Source: Megaleporinus macrocephalus (taxonomy: Eukaryota > Chordata > Actinopteri > Characiformes > Anostomidae). Taken from it: 64,000 nucleotides of DNA. Shown here piece by piece: positions 61,081-64,000 of the stretch. The notes beneath the pieces are model-generated. The model saw nothing but the letters and a program-made list of their open reading frames with translations. It did no database searches and was not told where the DNA came from. Location of the stretch: NCBI GenBank assembly GCA_021613375.1, contig CM038715.1, forward strand, positions 518,501-582,500, in the 5' to 3' direction. The position numbers were made by a program, and so were the translations under genes. The stretch's first letter is position 1. Every line of letters begins with the position of its first letter.

Positions 61081-61239
61081 TATAAAAATACAAATAAAAA
61101 TATCATTCCTTAAAGGGCAGCTACATTTATTTATTCTTGACATCATTCAGATTTCTGATTGGGCGAAAACATTCAGGAAATCTGTCTAAAGCACACAATG
61201 CTTCACTAGGATTTTTTTTAATATGTGATGTAATATGTG

Positions 61240-61500
61240 AAAATATGTTTTCAGATTTATTTGTATAGCGCCTTTAACACTTGATGTCGTCACAAAGCAA
61301 CTTTACAGGAATTTAGTGATGAGGAAAGTTCAATAGAGCATAAATAAGCCTAAGAAGAAAATAACACAGAAGGAAATCATAGAAATCCTAGCAAAAAAAA
61401 CATAGAAACCCCCCAGTGAGCAAGCCATAGGTGACAGTGGCGAGGAGAAACTCCCTCAGAGCTGGAGGAAGAAACCTTAGGAGGTTTGATTTGATTTGAT
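61240..61500 (+). repeat. Fish dispersed repeat (TTTATTTGTATAGCGC type)
   Basis: 'tttatttgtatagcgccttt' followed by 'caaagcaactttacagg' and later 'ggcgaggagaaactccctca' is a common fish retroelement tail pattern, here close to a 'gatttgattt' repeat. No coding capacity. Confidence 0.65.
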
Positions 61501-61759
61501 TATATGTTTTCAATGTTAAGCTTATTCTAATAATTGCCTATACTTCTCTTTCTTTATTGACAATATTTAATCCAAGTTGGGACCCATGGCTTCTGTGTTT
61601 TCTATCATGATATAAAAGAAGTATCATGCTGTCGTGCTGGGAAGAGTTTAGGTGCACATATTAGGATAGGTGTATTGGTGATTATTATATTCCTATCTAT
61701 GTGTTTTCTAGATATAAACTGTAGTTCATGACAACAAAATAAATCATGTTAAGCTTTGT

Positions 61760-62620
61760 AACATCATGTTCATATAAAAATGCACCAGCAGCATCGAGCC
61801 GTCGTGTAAAGGATCAGCTTATTAAATGGCAGCTGCTTTTTTGCTTTGATCCTAAAGGGTTAAAGTTCTCGGTTGCTTCTGAGACTTTCTGCAGACTGTG
61901 ATGCAGTAACATGTGATTAGAAGCAGCAGGAATCTGTCCTTTAACCTCTAATTAGCTTTCCACTTGGGCAAGGGCACTATTCTCACCCCAGAAGGTACTT
62001 AAATGGCAATAATTAGCATTAGTAATGCTGCACCAGCAGTGCCTCATCTGGTTGCTCTTGTACTCAGGGAAACATGGCAGACTGGGGCTCCAAACAAACA
62101 GCACTTGCACAGCTCTCTATTGTGGTAGGAAGCAGAGGTAATCATCCACATGCTGATCCCTGTGTGGAGGCACTCCTGCTCCAAGAAATTGCTTTGAGAA
62201 TGGCACTCACCACAAGGCCAAATCACACACATATAAAAAAAAAAAACCTCACAAAAAAGCTGCCTTGCCCTCAGCAGCAGTTCACTGTAGTTCATATTCT
62301 AACTAAATGTACATCATGGCTGGAAGGCTTGTCTTCTCCATCTCGGCCCATCTCGAGATGCAGCCTCTGGGATCCAGATGATTCCAAAAATAATCTTCTC
62401 TTGGAGTCCCACGGAGTCCTCCTAGCTTCTGCTAGACTTAAACTTGTGCTGCTTGTGTGCATTGTTAATTATTTGTACATCACATCATTAATTCACTTCA
62501 CCAAAGGAACACGACAAACATAAGGTTAGTGGTGTCGGCTGCAATTAAGGATGGATTTTGCGACCTTGGTTTAGTCTGTCACCTCATCTGATCTCTGCAG
62601 TGTCAGCAGTGCTCGGTGCC
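61760..62620. other. Unique complex sequence, possible regulatory DNA
   Basis: Transposon-free and complex, with clustered homeodomain-like TAATTAG, AATTAGC and ATTAGC words at about 61,950-62,025. A 149-codon plus-strand frame from 62,074 has no recognised protein content. Conservation is not visible from one sequence. Confidence 0.3.
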
Positions 62621-62887
62621 AGTGAATAGAAAATGTGGGACTGTGTACACAGTCAGGACAGGAAACTGATAGGAGTAACCTTAATGACATTGTAAATAGA
62701 AGGCAACACGAGTATTAGAGTTTGAAAACTTTACCTTGACAAAGTGATGGTGTACTCTTTAAAATACAGCGACCCTGTGAAAGTCATTGCTTTCTTTTTG
62801 TTGTACTAGTCATGTGTAATTTTGTGATTGTATCATGTTACACAATGAGGTGCATCTGCATTCAGTTCAGAGTGTGTATTGATAGTG

Positions 62888-63723
62888 TAAGGATTCAGAC
62901 TCGAGAGGAGACATGCGATCCATGTGCAAGGCTTTTAATACGATTGAGCAGTGAAAAAAGACAACGAAAAGAGTTCAAATGGCTCGCGAAAGCGAGTGAG
63001 TCCAAGGGCTGGTAGCTGGAGAGCTAGCGGTAGCCACCGGCTGACCCAGGAGGCAGGCTGGTTGGAGAGACTGGATAGCCGGTGTGGCTGGGGAGATCTC
63101 TCGCTTCTCCTGCTTGGGTCCGATGGTCCTGGGGAACCAGAGCACCACTCATGTTCCTCGGTGAAGGATGGCCCAGCTGCAGCCCTGTGGGGACAGTTCA
63201 GAGCAGTGCGTAGTCACTCAATGTAGAAGAGTCTTAAAGGGGACCGGCAGGAGCCGGGGAAACGAACCCGTACTTGAGCTTGGAGTTTGTGGATTCCGTG
63301 GTGGCACCGACCTCACACTTTGGGCTCCGCCGTAGAGAGGCTCTGCCGCTCGGAGGTGGGTGATATGGCTGGTGCTGGAGTCTGCGGGTTCTCTTGGGTT
63401 CCAGGGAGGCCGACGAGACCCCACTGTGGAAATGCCAATCCTTGATGAACCTGGGAAAAGACCTTAAAAGCACATTAGCCTGAAGACCACGGACAGGTAG
63501 GATCTGATCCTCACAGTCTCAGATAGCTGAAACCAGAGATACTGAGAACAGTCTTACTGAGATCAACGCCGCACGCTGCCACTAGCACTAATGAGATACA
63601 GAAGAATGTAATGGGTAGCCATGGAAACGTGTGTGTGTGTGAGCCCTGGGTTGCCAGGCCACCTAGGGGTGTGTGTAGAGTGTGTCCTGGGCTACCTAGA
63701 AAACAGGTGATTGCGACCTTACA
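62888..63723 (-). mobile_element. Possible LTR-like insertion
   Basis: Bounded by tgtaagg at 62,888 and ccttaca ending 63,723, inverted 7-mers, and GC-richer than both flanks. On the minus strand the far end has 'tattaaaag', a weak poly(A)-like motif. No target duplication was found, so the assignment is tentative. Confidence 0.4.
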
Positions 63724-64000
63724 ATTCGGCGTGTCGTGGAGCTTACAGATAGCCCACAACTTCAGATCTGACTTGTTTTGATGTCCAAATGTGACAGAAG
63801 CAGGGTAGAATGTGAACGATGCTCCATGCAGTGAAAATGTGATATTGACTGAGATGTAGAATCTTCACTTCCCAGAGAATGCATCTGCTTGTTTGAATGA
63901 GCTACAAGTGAGAAGTGGGTAAACCTTCTCTTCAGTCTGAATTTGAATCTGTTTGGACACTGTCTAAAGCGCTGGGAATGTCGCCAGGAGATGGCGAATT
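63724..64000. other. Window end, nothing recognised
   Basis: Unremarkable sequence without a supported exon. Confidence 0.4.

Noticed and set aside
62074..62523. 149-codon plus-strand frame
   Set aside because: No family similarity that I can see, no promoter or splice support; the sequence fits non-coding DNA.

Overview
The window is nuclear DNA of a ray-finned (teleost) fish. Split genes with GT-AG introns, a vertebrate caskin gene, an NME1/NME2-type kinase gene, fish L2 LINEs, hAT and Tc1 relics and many short inverted-repeat elements all point that way. I cannot name the species. Nothing bacterial, no CRISPR array and no operon is present.

Layout. (1) 1-20,772 holds the 3' half of a caskin gene on the plus strand, best matched to caskin2: eleven exons with consistent phases encoding about 976 residues, from the segment after the SH3 domain through two SAM domains, a long proline-rich region and the conserved C-terminal helix. 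Its introns carry L2 copies, hAT elements, a Tc1 relic and small inverted-repeat elements. (2) 20,773-26,300 is the 3' UTR or downstream region, occupied mainly by two large hAT elements, each with perfect or near-perfect 8-bp target duplications and each carrying its own minisatellite. (3) 26,320-30,090 holds a nucleoside diphosphate kinase gene (NME1/2 type) on the minus strand, tail-to-tail with caskin2. It has four coding exons, 151 residues, and the catalytic His. (4) 29,500-33,600 holds a possible unrecognised small plus-strand gene: promoter-like boxes, three phase-compatible exons (82 residues) and a poly(A) signal. (5) 33,600-64,000 has no gene I can support. It holds a nearly intact L2 LINE, nested inverted-repeat elements, a solo LTR, a foldback element with a 36-bp minisatellite, a pair of inverted MITE copies, SINE and Tc1 relics, and some complex unique stretches that could be conserved regulatory DNA.

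The genes: Caskin2 is a cytoplasmic scaffold protein and NME is a soluble nucleotide kinase. I see no functional link between them beyond being neighbours. The transposons explain most of the long open frames: the three longest repeat-like frames are tandem arrays, not proteins. The most interesting points are the candidate 82-residue gene, a well-bordered orphan exon near 50.6 kb, the trans-mobilised short L2 derivative, and the repeated birth of minisatellites (36, 37, 44 and 45 bp) inside different transposons.
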